64,000 nucleotides of DNA. Source: Massilia sp. Bi118 (GTDB lineage Bacteria; Pseudomonadota; Gammaproteobacteria; Burkholderiales; Burkholderiaceae_D). The notes under the pieces were generated by a model, which was given only the letters and a program-made list of their open reading frames with translations, had not been told where the DNA came from and searched no databases. Position 1 is the stretch's first letter; each line of letters begins with the position of its first letter. Shown piece by piece: positions 38,548 to 47,244 of this stretch. The position numbers were made by a program, and so were the translations under genes. The stretch is taken from assembly GCF_918697865.1 (NCBI RefSeq), contig NZ_CAKKMV010000015.1, positions 1 through 64,000 on the forward strand, given 5' to 3'.

Positions 38548-39738
38548 TTACAGGCCCAGGATCATCTGGGAGATGATATTGCGTTGGATCTCGTTCGAGC
38601 CGCCGTAGATCGAGGTCTTGCGGTAATTGAAGTAGTGCGGCAGCAGCGGCGCGGCGAAGTCGTCGTCCATCGCGCTGTGTTCCGTCTCGCCTTCCAGGTA
38701 GGCGGCATCGAAGGGCAAGGCCATCGGGCCGGCGGCTTCGACCATCAATTCCGTCAGGCGCTGCTGGATCTCGGTGCCGCGCACCTTCAGCACCGAGGCT
38801 TCCGGTCCCGGCGCCTGGTGGGCCTGGGCAAGCACGCGCAGGACCGTGGTCTCGAGCGCCATCAGCTCGATCTCCAGCTCCGCGACTTTTACGCCGAACA
38901 GCGGGTCTTCGATCAGCGGGCGGCCGTTCTTCTGCTCGCGCCCGGCCAGGCGCTTCAGACGCGCCAGCTCGCGCTTGGAGCGGCCGACGGCGGCGATGCC
39001 GGTGCGCTCGTGGCCCAGCAGGTATTTGGCGTAGGTCCAGCCGCGGTTTTCTTCGCCCACCAGGTTGGCCACCGGGACCCGCACATTGTCGAAGAAGACC
39101 TCGTTCACCTCATGGTCCTCGTCCAGCATGATGATGGGACGGACCGTGATGCCGGGGGTCTTCATGTCGATCAGCAGGAAGGAGATGCCCTCCTGCTTCC
39201 GAACGTTCGGATCGGTGCGCACCAGGCAAAAGATCATGTCGGCGTGCTGGGCCAGCGTGGTCCAGGTTTTCTGGCCGTTGACGATGTAGTGCTCGCCCTC
39301 CCTGACGGCAGTCGTTTTCAGCGACGCCAGGTCCGAGCCGGCGCCCGGTTCGGAATAGCCCTGGCACCACCAGTCCTCGCAGGACATGATGCGCGGCAGG
39401 TAGTGTTCTTTCTGGGCCTGGCTGCCGAAGGCCATGATGACCGGCGCCACCATGTTGACGCCGAAGGGCATGATGGGCGGCGTGCCGGCGCGCGCGCACT
39501 CTTCCTCGAAGATGTGGCGCTGGGCCGCGGTCCAGCCGGGGCCGCCGAACTCGCGCGGCCAGCCCGGCGCCACCCAGCCCTGCCGCGCCAGGATCCGGTG
39601 CCAGCGCACGTAATCCTCCCTGGACAGGCGCAAGTGGTTCAGCACCTTGTGCTGCAGGTCGGACGGCAGCTCGGCTTCCAGGAAGGCGCGCACCTCGTCG
39701 CGGAAGGCCAGGTCCTCGCTTGTATAGTTCAGGTCCAT
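38548..39738 (-). CDS. Acyl-CoA dehydrogenase, large-subunit type (PimC-like)
   Basis: The 396-residue protein starts MDLNYTSEDLAFRDEVRAFL. It has WHRILARQGWVAPGWPREFGG, CQGYSEPGAGSDLASLKT, YIVNGQKTWTTLAQHADM and the C-terminal IYGGSNEIQRNIISQMILGL, matching the large subunit of pimeloyl-CoA-type dehydrogenases. The ATG at 39738 is chosen because the protein then starts at the family start; a longer frame to 39816 adds only unconserved residues. It is first in its operon and 12 bases separate it from the small subunit. Confidence 0.88.
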   Translation of the reverse strand: MDLNYTSEDLAFRDEVRAFLEAELPSDLQHKVLNHLRLSREDYVRWHRILARQGWVAPGWPREFGGPGWTAAQRHIFEEECARAGTPPIMPFGVNMVAPVIMAFGSQAQKEHYLPRIMSCEDWWCQGYSEPGAGSDLASLKTTAVREGEHYIVNGQKTWTTLAQHADMIFCLVRTDPNVRKQEGISFLLIDMKTPGITVRPIIMLDEDHEVNEVFFDNVRVPVANLVGEENRGWTYAKYLLGHERTGIAAVGRSKRELARLKRLAGREQKNGRPLIEDPLFGVKVAELEIELMALETTVLRVLAQAHQAPGPEASVLKVRGTEIQQRLTELMVEAAGPMALPFDAAYLEGETEHSAMDDDFAAPLLPHYFNYRKTSIYGGSNEIQRNIISQMILGL

Positions 39739-39828
39739 CTGAAGTCTCCTCTTGTTCTTCTGGCCGGCGCAAAAAAGCACGACCGTTCCAAAGATTGTAC
39801 CTGAACTGCGGCCCAAAGCGACAGACGT

Positions 39829-39851
39829 AAAAAAGCGGGCCGCAGCCCGCT
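39829..39851 (-). terminator. Rho-independent terminator of the 39.9-kb PEP-CTERM gene
   Basis: On the minus strand AGCGGGC-TGCG-GCCCGCT is followed by a run of T. It lies about 30 bases after the stop of the PEP-CTERM gene. Confidence 0.85.
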
Positions 39852-39879
39852 CGAAGGGTGATGCCTTGCTGACCGGCGA

Positions 39880-40494
39880 TCAGCGTGCGCGGCGGCGCTT
39901 GAGACCGGCCACGCCCAGCATGCCTGCCAGCATCAACGCGATGGACGACGGCTCCGGCACCGCGGTCGCATCCTGGCCCTGGTTGCCGCCGACGCCGACG
40001 CTGATGTCCGGACCGCTGGGCAGCACGGCATTGCCCGGCAGGCTGACCGGAGGGGTTATCGCCGGGGTAAAGGTGGGGCCGCCGCTACCGGTGTTGCTGG
40101 CGCCGCCGCCCGAGGTGGCGGTGTTGCTGCCGGCGCCGGTGTTGTCGACGATCTTGAAGCCGTCCGGCGTCACGACCACCGACATGCCATCGCCCGCCAG
40201 GGCAGCCGCTTTTGCGGTGCTCAGGCCCGTCACATAGACGCCGTCGACGCCTTGCTTCAGGGTGACTTTCATGTCGTGGCCGACGCTGGCGCTGACCTTG
40301 GCGAACAGCGCCTGCACGAGGGCATCGCTGTTGGCGCCGCGGGTGACCCCGGCGATCACGCTCGAGTCACCCACTGCGCCAGCAACATTGCTGCCGCTGA
40401 CGATGCCGGCCCCACCCGAGGACGGAATCACATCGGCGTGTGCGGCGCATGCGCTGGCCATCAAGGCTGCAGCGATGAGATAACGAATTGTCAT
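39880..40494 (-). CDS. PEP-CTERM sorted exported protein
   Basis: The 204-residue protein has a signal peptide (MTIRYLIAAALMASACAAHA). A Gly/Ser/Ala-rich body with NTGAGSNTATSGGGASN follows. The C-terminal PEP-CTERM signal is VPEPSSIALMLAGMLGVAGL followed by KRRRAR. Such proteins are processed by an exosortase (EpsH) and are linked to exopolysaccharide in related bacteria. No exosortase lies in this window. The ATG at 40494 is chosen because GGAG lies just upstream and the signal peptide starts there. Function is unknown. Confidence 0.85.
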   Translation of the reverse strand: MTIRYLIAAALMASACAAHADVIPSSGGAGIVSGSNVAGAVGDSSVIAGVTRGANSDALVQALFAKVSASVGHDMKVTLKQGVDGVYVTGLSTAKAAALAGDGMSVVVTPDGFKIVDNTGAGSNTATSGGGASNTGSGGPTFTPAITPPVSLPGNAVLPSGPDISVGVGGNQGQDATAVPEPSSIALMLAGMLGVAGLKRRRAR

Positions 40495-40594
40495 AATGCG
40501 CTCCTGGTACAATGTTAAAAATTATTTTCTATGCAATTGCTGAGTCAATGTACCACAGCTGCAAAAAAAGCAATTTTCAATTGTGCGGCATAAA

Positions 40595-40625
40595 TAAAAA
40601 GGGCTTTTCCGCAGAAAAGCCCTCT
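40595..40625 (-). terminator. Terminator of the prc gene
   Basis: AGGGCTTTTC-CGCA-GAAAAGCCCT is a perfect 10-bp stem. T-rich flanks lie on both sides, strongest downstream of prc on the minus strand, so it may work in both directions. Confidence 0.85.
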
Positions 40626-40673
40626 TTTGGAGCACAACCGTACTTTCGGCTATGTTAGCTATTTAACATTCGC

Positions 40674-42968
40674 CTAGTTGCCGGCTTGTTTAATCATTGA
40701 CAAGTAAGGCATGGTGCGCGAAGCCATCCGCGTATCGGCCTTCAGCATGCCGGCCTCGTCGGCCAGGATGTGGGCGGCTTCCTGCAGATACACGTCCTTG
40801 GCGTTCTTGGCCGCTTTCTCGGCGGCGATTTCCGCTGCCAGGCTGCGCTCGTCGCCCTGCAGGCCGTCGTCGGAGCGCGCTGCACCCTTCAGCGCAACAT
40901 TGCTCTTCTTCGGCGCGGTCGGGTTCGGCGCCTTGGCGCGCTGCTCCTTGCTGCCCGGGCCGGCAACCGGCTCGTCGGCCTTGCCCGGTTCCTGGGCGTC
41001 GGCCAGGCGCGATTCGCGCAGGCGGGCCTTGGCTTCCTGGTTCTCGCGCTCCTTGCGGCGCACCGCCTCGTTCAGCGAGATCAGGTTGTCCTTGCGCAGT
41101 TTCAGGGCTTCGGCGATGTCCTGCTCGATGTCGCGGAATTCCTTGTCCTTGGCGACGCGGGCATCGTGGCGCTTCTGCAGCGGGGTCACCAGTTCTTTCA
41201 GGTCGCCGGACGGCAGGTAGGTCGCCGGCTTGATCTGCACCCAGGGCAACGCGTTGTCGTAGGACGACTCGCCGAAGTTTTCGGCGTCCGAGGTCACCGG
41301 CAGCTTGATGTCCGGGGTCACGCCGCGCAGCTGGGTGGTGCCGCCGTTGATGCGGAAGAACTGGGCGATGGTCATCTTCAGCTCGCCATACTTCATCTTG
41401 TCGCTCTGCGAGAAGCGGTCGAGATTGATCAGGGTCTGCACCGTACCCTTGCCGAAGCTCGGTTCGCCGATCACGATGCCGCGGCCGTAGTCCTGGATCG
41501 CGGCGGCGAAGATCTCGGAAGCCGAGGCCGAGCCGCGGTTGATCAGCACGCCCATCGGACCGTCCCAGGCCAGGCCGGCCTGGGTGTCGCTCTCGACGTC
41601 GATGCGGCCTTCGGCGGTGCGCTGCTGCACCACCGGGCCCTTGTCGATGAACAGGCCGGTCAGTTCGACCGCCTCGATCAGCGAGCCGCCGCCGTTGTTG
41701 CGCAGGTCGATCAGCACATTGTCGACCTTCTCCTTCTTGAGCTCGCCGAGGATGCGCTGGACGTCGCGGGTTGCGCTCTTGAAGTCCTTGTCGCCCTTGC
41801 GGCGCGCTTCGAAGTCCTGGTAGAAGGTTGGCAGCGAGACGATGCCGATACGGCGCTTCACGCCGCCTTCCTTGACTTCGATGATCTGCTTCTTGGCCGA
41901 CTGCTCTTCCATGCTGATCTTCTGGCGCACCAGCGGGATCGTCACGTGCTTGCCGTCCTGGCCGGCGTCGGCCGGCAGCACGTCCAGGCGCACGGTCGAG
42001 TTGCGCTCGCCGCGCACCAGCTGGACCACGTCGTCGATGCGCCAGCCCATCACGTCGGTGAAGGCGCCATTGCCCTGGGCCACGCCGACGATGCGGTCGC
42101 CGACCTTCAGCTTGCCGGACTTGTCGGCCGGGCCGCCGGGGACGATCTCGCGGATCACGGTGTAGTCTTCGCGCGACTGCAGCACGGCGCCGATGCCGTC
42201 CAGCGACAGGCGCATCATGATGTCGAAGTTCTCGGCCGAGCGCGGGCCCAGGTAGTTGGTGTGCGGCTCGATCGCGGTGGCATACGCGTTCATGAACATC
42301 TGGAACACGTCCTCGTTGTTCAGCTTCTTGAGGCGGTTCTGGTAGCCCTCGTAGCGCTTGTCGAGGGTCTCCTTGATGCCCTTCTCGTCCTTGCCGGCCA
42401 GTTTCAGGCGCAGCCAGTCGTTCTTGACGCGCTTGCGCCACAGGTCGCGGGCTTCGTCCTCGTTCCTCGCCCAGGGCGCCTTCTCGCGGTCGATCTGCAG
42501 GCTTTCGTTGGCGCTGAAGTCGAAACCGCCCTTCTGGACCAGTTCGCGTGCATACGCCATGCGGTCGTTGAAGCGCTGCTGGTAGACGTTATAGATCTGG
42601 AACGGGAGCGTCAGGTCCTCGTTGTTGATCGCGTCGTCGAATTTGCTGCGGGCCGGTGCGAACTGGTCGACGTCGGCCTGGGTGAAGTAGAGCTTCTCGC
42701 TGTCGAGCGTCTTGAAGTAGTTGTCGTAAATCTTGGCCGACATCGCGTCGTCCAGCGGCAGCGCCTTGTAGTGGTAGCGCGCCAGCACGCGCGAGGCCCA
42801 CAGCGCGGCCTGGGTCTGGGCTGCGGACGGCTTGAGCGGACCGGTGCCGGGTTGGGCCGCATTCTGGGCCGTGGTCAGCTGGACCTTTTCGGGCTGCGCG
42901 GTGACGACGTGGGCCGACAGGACCGACATGGCCGCTGCCACCGCAAGCATCAACATCTGCTTCTTCAT
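40674..42968 (-). CDS. prc: Tail-specific periplasmic protease Prc
   Basis: The 764-residue S41 protease degrades periplasmic proteins with nonpolar C-termini and processes cell-wall enzymes. A signal peptide (about 1-25, ending VVTAQ) starts at the ATG at 42968, which has a GGAGAA ribosome site. A PDZ domain follows (about 255-340: SLDGIGAVLQSREDYTVIREI). The catalytic pair is S482 (in SASASEIF) and K507 (in FGKGTVQ), with D493 between them. The C-terminal part is the DUF3340-like helical tail. The frame is open 12 codons further upstream but without a signal start. Confidence 0.95.
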   Translation of the reverse strand: MKKQMLMLAVAAAMSVLSAHVVTAQPEKVQLTTAQNAAQPGTGPLKPSAAQTQAALWASRVLARYHYKALPLDDAMSAKIYDNYFKTLDSEKLYFTQADVDQFAPARSKFDDAINNEDLTLPFQIYNVYQQRFNDRMAYARELVQKGGFDFSANESLQIDREKAPWARNEDEARDLWRKRVKNDWLRLKLAGKDEKGIKETLDKRYEGYQNRLKKLNNEDVFQMFMNAYATAIEPHTNYLGPRSAENFDIMMRLSLDGIGAVLQSREDYTVIREIVPGGPADKSGKLKVGDRIVGVAQGNGAFTDVMGWRIDDVVQLVRGERNSTVRLDVLPADAGQDGKHVTIPLVRQKISMEEQSAKKQIIEVKEGGVKRRIGIVSLPTFYQDFEARRKGDKDFKSATRDVQRILGELKKEKVDNVLIDLRNNGGGSLIEAVELTGLFIDKGPVVQQRTAEGRIDVESDTQAGLAWDGPMGVLINRGSASASEIFAAAIQDYGRGIVIGEPSFGKGTVQTLINLDRFSQSDKMKYGELKMTIAQFFRINGGTTQLRGVTPDIKLPVTSDAENFGESSYDNALPWVQIKPATYLPSGDLKELVTPLQKRHDARVAKDKEFRDIEQDIAEALKLRKDNLISLNEAVRRKERENQEAKARLRESRLADAQEPGKADEPVAGPGSKEQRAKAPNPTAPKKSNVALKGAARSDDGLQGDERSLAAEIAAEKAAKNAKDVYLQEAAHILADEAGMLKADTRMASRTMPYLSMIKQAGN

Positions 42969-43049
42969 TGTTCGTTTCTCCGGGCGGATCTCTGGTGCGA
43001 CCAATTCTACAGGATAGTCAGACGACGTAGAGTCGGCCTGCGCACTTCT

Positions 43050-43538
43050 TCAGCCGAGCTTAAGAATATAGGCCGCGGCTGCTGTCACAAGGATAATTAC
43101 CAGCCAGGGCCAGCTGCGCACCGCCAGCCGCCAGTCCACCGGCGACGGCCAGAAAGACAGGAACTGCGGCGCCAGCAGCAGCGTCAGGGCCAGGTCGGCC
43201 GGGCCGAAATGCCATGCGCCGCGGGTGCGCCACCAGGCCACCGCCAGCGGCACCAGCAGCACCAGCAGCGGCGCCAGCGCCGCCGGCGCGGCGTTATACC
43301 AGCGCAGGTTGGCAAAGGTGACGGAGCCGAGTTCCCAGGTACGCCCGGTACGTCTTGGAATGAGCGAGAAGCCGGTTGGTTCCGCGCCCAGCAGCAGGCC
43401 GACCGAGAAATGCGCCAGCTCGTGGCAAAGGGTGCCGGCCGCACTGAACAGGAAGAACAGCGGGTGCAGCGAGGTCACCAGCCAGATCAGGAAGGCCAGC
43501 GCCAGCGATGGCACCAGGTAGAGCAGGATGTCGCCCAT
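43050..43538 (-). CDS. Small M50-like membrane zinc-protease homologue
   Basis: The 162-residue protein has about four hydrophobic segments. The zinc motif HELAH lies at 39-43, inside the segment FSAAGTLCHELAHFSVGLLL. The spacing of helices and a late FWPSPVDWRL region resemble small M50-type metalloprotease homologues; a clear second-ligand NPDG motif is not visible. It lies 14 bases after tdk on the same strand, so it is probably cotranscribed. The substrate is unknown. Confidence 0.65.
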   Translation of the reverse strand: MGDILLYLVPSLALAFLIWLVTSLHPLFFLFSAAGTLCHELAHFSVGLLLGAEPTGFSLIPRRTGRTWELGSVTFANLRWYNAAPAALAPLLVLLVPLAVAWWRTRGAWHFGPADLALTLLLAPQFLSFWPSPVDWRLAVRSWPWLVIILVTAAAAYILKLG

Positions 43539-43552
43539 CCCGGTGCTGCCCT

Positions 43553-44104
43553 TCAGCCCTTGTAGAAGCAGCGGCCGCAGGCCTGGCGGTAGCTTTCGTT
43601 GCCGCCGATGCTGACCTGCTCGCCTTCGCGGATGCGGCGGCCTTCCGCGTCGACGCGGATGTTCATGGTCGCCTTCTTGCCGCAGGTGCAGATGTTCTTG
43701 ATTTCCTCGATGTCGTCGGCCAGCGCCAGCAGGTAGGCCGAGCCCGGGAAAGGGTCGCCGCGGAAATCGCTGCGCAGGCCGTAGCAGATCACCGGCACGC
43801 CGCGCACCTGGGCCAGGCGGTGCAGCTGCACGACCTGTTCTTTCGTCAGGAACTGCGCTTCGTCGACCAGCACGCAGGCCACTTCCGGCGCGCTTTCCAG
43901 GAAATCGGTGTCGCCGTCGAACAGGCCGACTTCGCGCTGCGGCCCCAGGCGCGAGGTGATCAGCCCGACGCCGTAGCGGTTGTCGATCGCGGCGGTGTAG
44001 AGCTGGACCTTCTGGCCCTGCTCTTCATAATTGTGGGCCACCTGCAGCAGCGAGGTGGATTTGCCGGCGTTCATCGCCGAATACCTGAAATAGAGTTTTG
44101 CCAC
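43553..44104 (-). CDS. tdk: Thymidine kinase (type II)
   Basis: The 183-residue enzyme phosphorylates thymidine with ATP in the salvage route. The P-loop is MNAGKST at 11-17, the catalytic region is LVDEAQFLTKEQV and the lasso holds GNESYRQACGRC. Zinc cysteines are CTCG and CGRC. The start codon is GTG at 44104, preceded by GGAAGG. Length is typical. Confidence 0.95.
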   Translation of the reverse strand: MAKLYFRYSAMNAGKSTSLLQVAHNYEEQGQKVQLYTAAIDNRYGVGLITSRLGPQREVGLFDGDTDFLESAPEVACVLVDEAQFLTKEQVVQLHRLAQVRGVPVICYGLRSDFRGDPFPGSAYLLALADDIEEIKNICTCGKKATMNIRVDAEGRRIREGEQVSIGGNESYRQACGRCFYKG

Positions 44105-44171
44105 TGCGCCTTCCGCCTGAGTCCGCTGGACTTGTTAACTTGCAAAATTATAGCAAGCGGACCCGCAACGG

Positions 44172-44206
44172 AAAACCGCCCGGGCCGATAATCGGCGTCC
44201 GGGCGG
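44172..44206 (-). terminator. Terminator of the 44.2-kb PEP-CTERM gene
   Basis: On the minus strand CCGCCCGG and CCGGGCGG enclose the small palindrome GCCGATTATCGGC, followed by TTTTCC. It lies about 20 bases after the stop codon. Confidence 0.75.
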
Positions 44207-44224
44207 CCTTGCCACGCTTGCGGC

Positions 44225-44848
44225 CTAGCCGCGGCGGCGGCTCATCAGGCCGACGAAGCCCAGCCCGGCCAGCAGCATGCCGTAGGTGGCCGGTTCCGGC
44301 ACGGCCAGCACGACGTTGTTGGCGGTCGGCCAGTAGCCGGCGCCGCCATCGGTGGCCAGCGTGACCGCCACCAGCGGCGAAGTCGAGACGAAGCCGAGGA
44401 AATCGGTGGTGGCCGCGCCGCCCAGGCCATAGCTCAGGGCGGTGCCGTCGATCGCGGTCAGGATCAGGTTGCCGGTGGTGTACTGGCCCAGCACATCGGA
44501 CGCGAAGAAATTGCCGCCGAATGCGGTCACCCCGCTGCCGAAGCCCGAGAACACGATGGGCGCGATCGCGGTGTTGTTCGACAGCCAGTAATCGCCGCCC
44601 GTGCCGCCGGCACCGTACAGGCCGGTGGCGGAATACAGATTGTAGGTGTAGGCGCCGGCGTTGCGGGTCAAGGATTCGCCGTGGTTCGTGAGGGTCAGGT
44701 CGTCGAAGGTGTCGGTGCCCGGCGCCTGCACGGCGGCCAGCCAGTCGGCCTGGCTGGTGTAGACGGTGATGTCGGCCTGGGCGGCGGCGGTTGCGCAGAG
44801 CAGCGCCGCGGCGCAGAAGAGCTTGCTGAGTGGGGCTTTGCTGGCCAT
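44225..44848 (-). CDS. PEP-CTERM sorted exported protein
   Basis: The 207-residue protein has a signal peptide ending ATAAAQA. A beta-rich body follows, of the kind found in PEP-CTERM proteins with a fibronectin-binding-like YTSQADWLAAV start. The C-terminal sorting signal is VPEPATYGMLLAGLGFVGLM followed by SRRRG. The ATG is preceded by AGGAGT. It is not similar to the other PEP-CTERM protein here except in the sorting tail. Confidence 0.85.
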   Translation of the reverse strand: MASKAPLSKLFCAAALLCATAAAQADITVYTSQADWLAAVQAPGTDTFDDLTLTNHGESLTRNAGAYTYNLYSATGLYGAGGTGGDYWLSNNTAIAPIVFSGFGSGVTAFGGNFFASDVLGQYTTGNLILTAIDGTALSYGLGGAATTDFLGFVSTSPLVAVTLATDGGAGYWPTANNVVLAVPEPATYGMLLAGLGFVGLMSRRRG

Positions 44849-44917
44849 GATTGCACTCCTGATAAGATCGATCGGAGGACCAGTAGATATCAGGAATGCA
44901 ATTGTTGCAATCGAGCT

Positions 44918-44927
44918 AACACGTGTT
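44918..44927. promoter_or_regulatory. 10-bp palindrome upstream of the PEP-CTERM gene
   Basis: AACACGTGTT is a perfect 10-bp palindrome about 70 bases upstream of the ATG at 44848. It might be an operator. Nothing else in the 132-base gap is recognised. Confidence 0.25.
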
Positions 44928-44980
44928 TTGCGCGCACTTTGCGATGCATAAAAGTGCGTGCAGGGACGGCTCAGACCGCG

Positions 44981-47215
44981 TCACTGTCCAGGATGGTATT
45001 TGCGCTCGAGTTGTTTCTCGATGTCCTCTTTATAGAAGAGCACGTCCTTGAACTGGCCGCGGCTGTACATCTCGGCCTGGTCCATGAAGTGCGGCGATTT
45101 CGGATCTCCGCTCTCGCCGCCGGCCAGGATGCTCCTGGCGCGCACGCGCGGTCCGAACTCCACCGCAGCCACGAAGCTGTTGCCGCGGTCGCCGTAGATG
45201 CGTTTGGTGGTCTGCTTCGCCGTCATGCCGAAGGAAGCCAGCGAGCCCCAGTTGGCCGAGGTGAAGGCGACCGGGATGCTGGCCTTGCTGTCGTCGTAGT
45301 GCAGCTCGACCTCGCCGCTGGGACGCTGGAAGCGGTTGATCTCGCCCCAAGGCGTCTTCCAGCTGCCGAAGTCGGCCTGCAGCTTGTCCGAGGCCCGCGA
45401 CAGGGCGTCCAGGCGCTCCGCGGCGCCCAGCCGGGTCTGGATGAAATCGACCACCGGCACTTGCTGGGCGCGGGCGCGGGTTGCCGCCTCCTTCACCATT
45501 TCCTGGCCCCAGTAGACGGCCAGCGAAGTCGGCACCGAATCCACGGCCCAGCGCAGGTCCCAGGCACGGAGCAGCGCGACCTGCTCGGCAAGGCGCGTCT
45601 TCAGCGCATCGCCCTGCGGCAGCGCGTCCCAATCCTTCAGCAGGGCCGGCAGCAGCGGCTCGAAGGCAGTCAGGTAAGGGTCGTAGGCCTTGCCGATCAG
45701 CCCCTCGAGACTCAGGTTCTGCGCATCGTGCAGCACCCGCTCCGCATGGATGCCGCGCGCGTTCTGCGGCAGCGACCACATGTATTTCGGGTAGGCCGCG
45801 CAATCCGGGCTGCTGGCGCCGAAGCCGGTGCAGGGCCAGTTGTTGGTGTTCGAGATATAGCCGCTCTTCGGGTTGAAGACGGTGATCGTCTCTTTCACTT
45901 CGTGCAGGCCCTTCCACTCGGTGGCCGGGTCGCTGCCGTCGACCGGATGGGTCCAGTCGAAGCGCGGGTCGCGGCGCGGCACGAAATTGCCGTGGAAGTA
46001 GGCAATATTGCCGTCGGCATCCGCGTACACGGTGTTGTTCGAGGAGTTGGTGCGCAGGTCCATCACCTTCAGGAAGGCCGCGTAGTCGCGCGCCTTGGTG
46101 CGCCCATAGGACTGCTCGAGCGCGTGCACCGGGTCGTCCATCATTTTCACGGACACCCACTTGCCGCCCTCTTCCCGGATCACCGGGCCGTGGTGCGTGA
46201 AGTACGCAGTGACGCTGCGGCTGGCCATGCCGTCCGCGGTCCGGTAGGGCAGCACGATGGTCTTGCTGCGCATCGCGCGTTCCTCGTTGCCGTACTTGTA
46301 GAAAAACTTGCCCTCGCGCTCATTTACCGTTTCCAGGTATTCGTCGATGACGTCGCCGCCGCCCGAGGTATGCATCCAGCCGAGACGCTCGTTGAAGCCC
46401 TGGTAGATGAAGAATTGACCCCAGGTCACGGCGCCATAGGCGTTCAGACCCTCCTCGCTGACCATGTGGACTTCGGGCCGGAAGTAGAAGGAGGTATGCG
46501 GATTGATCATCAGCAGTGCGTGCTTGCCCGCCGTGCGCCGGGGCGCGATGGCGAAGCCGTTGGAGCCTTGCGGCTCCTTGTCGAAGCCCTTGCCCGGGTC
46601 GGCCATGGCAAGTGCCGGCGCCGGACGCTTGCCGTAGAAGGCTTCCAGCTGCTTCAGGTTGATCGACTCGATGTCGCCGCCGATGCTGCCCTCGCTGAAA
46701 CTGAGGGCCATCCAGGGCTCGAAGCGGGTCAGCAGCTTCGGCTTCACCTGCGGATGGCTGGCCAGGTACCAGTTCATGCCGTCGGCCCAGGCGTTCATCA
46801 GCTTCTGCAACCAGGCCGGGCTGGCCGTGTACTTGGCCTTCATGTCGGCCGGGTCGATGTAGAGCTTCATGCGCAGGTCGCGCCAGATCTCCTTCTCGCC
46901 CTCGACCTCGGCCAGGCGCCCCATGGCATTGATGTAATTGCGTTCGACACGATTGAAATCGTCCTCCGCCTGCGCGAACACCATGCCGAACACCGCGTCC
47001 GCGTCCGTTTTCCCGAACACGTGCGGGATGCCCCACTTGTCGCGCAGGATCGTCACGCGCTGCGCGGCTTTCTTCAGGCGCGCCAGTTCGGCGTTCGAGA
47101 ACGCGCCCGCAGCCTGGGGGGTGGCCTTGGGTGCCGCGCCGGCCATCGCAGGCGGCAGCGCGGCCAGCACGGCCAGGCTCAAGACGGTCGAGGCGATCAG
47201 GCGGGAAGTCGGCAT
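44981..47215 (-). CDS. Penicillin-acylase family hydrolase (S45)
   Basis: The 744-residue protein has a signal peptide and the Ntn-hydrolase layout. A small alpha chain includes HVFGKTDADAVFGMVFAQAEDD. A spacer follows, then the self-cleavage serine S218 in PQGSNGFAIAP, which starts the beta chain. INPHTSFYF and HTSGGGDVIDEY are typical of the acyl-homoserine-lactone or aculeacin acylase branch. The enzyme removes an acyl chain from an amide substrate in the periplasm. The exact substrate is not readable here. It ends 29 bases downstream of the ParB-like gene start region on the same strand. Confidence 0.88.
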   Translation of the reverse strand: MPTSRLIASTVLSLAVLAALPPAMAGAAPKATPQAAGAFSNAELARLKKAAQRVTILRDKWGIPHVFGKTDADAVFGMVFAQAEDDFNRVERNYINAMGRLAEVEGEKEIWRDLRMKLYIDPADMKAKYTASPAWLQKLMNAWADGMNWYLASHPQVKPKLLTRFEPWMALSFSEGSIGGDIESINLKQLEAFYGKRPAPALAMADPGKGFDKEPQGSNGFAIAPRRTAGKHALLMINPHTSFYFRPEVHMVSEEGLNAYGAVTWGQFFIYQGFNERLGWMHTSGGGDVIDEYLETVNEREGKFFYKYGNEERAMRSKTIVLPYRTADGMASRSVTAYFTHHGPVIREEGGKWVSVKMMDDPVHALEQSYGRTKARDYAAFLKVMDLRTNSSNNTVYADADGNIAYFHGNFVPRRDPRFDWTHPVDGSDPATEWKGLHEVKETITVFNPKSGYISNTNNWPCTGFGASSPDCAAYPKYMWSLPQNARGIHAERVLHDAQNLSLEGLIGKAYDPYLTAFEPLLPALLKDWDALPQGDALKTRLAEQVALLRAWDLRWAVDSVPTSLAVYWGQEMVKEAATRARAQQVPVVDFIQTRLGAAERLDALSRASDKLQADFGSWKTPWGEINRFQRPSGEVELHYDDSKASIPVAFTSANWGSLASFGMTAKQTTKRIYGDRGNSFVAAVEFGPRVRARSILAGGESGDPKSPHFMDQAEMYSRGQFKDVLFYKEDIEKQLERKYHPGQ

Positions 47216-47244
47216 GGGGTCTCCTGGATTTTTATAGTCGTTTT

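Noticed and set aside
40770..43565. Plus-strand open frame of over 900 codons over prc
   Set aside because: The Prc active site, PDZ domain and signal peptide on the minus strand explain this DNA.
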